Below, piece after piece: positions 63,577 to 64,000 of a stretch of 64,000 nucleotides of DNA. Each line of letters starts with the position of its first letter. The first letter of the stretch is position 1. The position numbers and the translations under genes were made by a program. Origin of the DNA: an uncultured Halieaceae bacterium. GTDB taxonomy: Bacteria > Pseudomonadota > Gammaproteobacteria > Pseudomonadales > Halieaceae. The notes under the pieces were generated by a model, which ran no database searches, was not told the DNA's origin, and saw only the letters and a list, made by a program, of their open reading frames with translations. Location of the stretch: positions 1-64,000 of the forward strand of contig CAJXMD010000005.1 of assembly GCA_913056165.1 (NCBI GenBank), read 5' to 3'.

Positions 63577-64000
63577 TTAGTCACCCTGGTAGGTGTCAGA
63601 ACGGCGATAGTGCTGCAATCCATGGCGGCAGAACACCCAAAGTACCGCCGCCACCGGCAGTGCACTTAACACCCCGACAAAGCCGGCGAGCTGAGCGCCA
63701 CCCATAAGCACAAATATCACAGCAACGGGATGCAGCCCTATCCGGTCCCCAATAAGCGTCGGCGTCAATACAAAACTCTCCAGCAGTTGACCAACGGCGA
63801 ACACGAGGGCTACCAACCCAAGAAACATGACGTCACCCGTCTGTATCCATGCAACCCCGAGAGAGGACCCAACGCCAACTGCAGCCCCCACATAGGGAAT
63901 GATCGAAGCGAGCCCGGCGGTGGTGCCCAGAACCAGCGCAAATTCGAGACCAATCACCCATAGACCCGCGCTGTAAATCGTGGCCTGCGCAAGCATTACT
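63577..64000 (-). CDS. AI-2E/PerM-family permease, C-terminal part
   Basis: Cut by the window edge; at least 141 residues of the C-terminal half are present, and the frame stays open past the ATG at 63996. GTTAGLASIIPYVGAAVGVGSSLGVA, GQLLESFVLTPTLIGDRIGLHPVAVIFVLMGGAQLAG (in part) and LPVAAVLWVF are characteristic. A homologous gene precedes hda in many pseudomonads. Transport role not established. Confidence 0.9.
   Translation of the reverse strand, partial: VMLAQATIYSAGLWVIGLEFALVLGTTAGLASIIPYVGAAVGVGSSLGVAWIQTGDVMFLGLVALVFAVGQLLESFVLTPTLIGDRIGLHPVAVIFVLMGGAQLAGFVGVLSALPVAAVLWVFCRHGLQHYRRSDTYQGD

Overview
The window reads as chromosome of a moderately GC-rich gammaproteobacterium. The strongest support is the unbroken order rpsB-tsf-pyrH-frr-uppS-cdsA-dxr-rseP-bamA-skp-lpxD-fabZ-lpxA-lpxB-rnhB-dnaE (22.8-41.0 kb, minus strand), followed on the plus strand by map-glnD-dapC-nth-yffB-dapD-dapE. 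Gene content suggests a marine heterotroph of the OM60/NOR5-Halieaceae type, but that placement is an inference and no marker was compared.

Layout. (1) 1-430: an AT-richer stretch encoding the C-terminal part of a Bacteroidota-type DUF2723 protein. It is abutted directly to a RutA-like flavin monooxygenase gene that is cut at about 60% of family length, so the join looks like an assembly chimera or a recombination scar. (2) 0.4-22 kb: an accessory catabolic island. It holds hyuA/hyuB, a class III CoA-transferase, a RutD-like alpha/beta-fold protein with no serine nucleophile, three isochorismatase-family amidohydrolases, a DMT exporter, a TauD-type dioxygenase, an AbfD/HpaB-family flavoprotein, an MmgE/PrpD protein, a CitE-type lyase, a GntR/HutC regulator, a MaoC-type hydratase, an acyl-CoA dehydrogenase, a nitroreductase, an HMG-CoA-lyase-like protein, a VOC protein and an exported amidohydrolase. 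(3) 22-41 kb: DNA replication, lipid A, outer-membrane assembly, isoprenoid and translation genes. (4) 41-49 kb: nitrogen sensing and the succinylase branch of lysine/DAP synthesis. (5) 49-64 kb: envelope and housekeeping genes (rsmJ, an LpxL-type acyltransferase, dapA-bamC-MBL, sppA, DUF2069, a WrbA-like flavoprotein, YihY, a TlpA-like lipoprotein, queD, yhhQ, hda, an AI-2E permease fragment).

The most interesting signal is regulatory. Four copies of a palindrome close to AATGTCCGKACATT (core TGTCCGGACA or TGTCCGTACA, one with a single change) lie at gene starts in the catabolic island: between hyuA and the CoA-transferase, before the TauD-type gene, before mmgE/prpD, and between the GntR gene and the MaoC-type gene. 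I saw none elsewhere when scanning by eye. This joins at least four transcription units into one probable GntR regulon. Its enzymes would (inference) open and deaminate a nitrogen-containing ring with Rut-like and hydantoinase-like steps, then take the carbon skeleton through a CoA-transferase / MaoC hydratase / CitE lyase module like that of itaconate or mesaconate breakdown. The substrate cannot be read from the sequence.

No tRNA, rRNA, insertion sequence, CRISPR array or prophage gene was seen.
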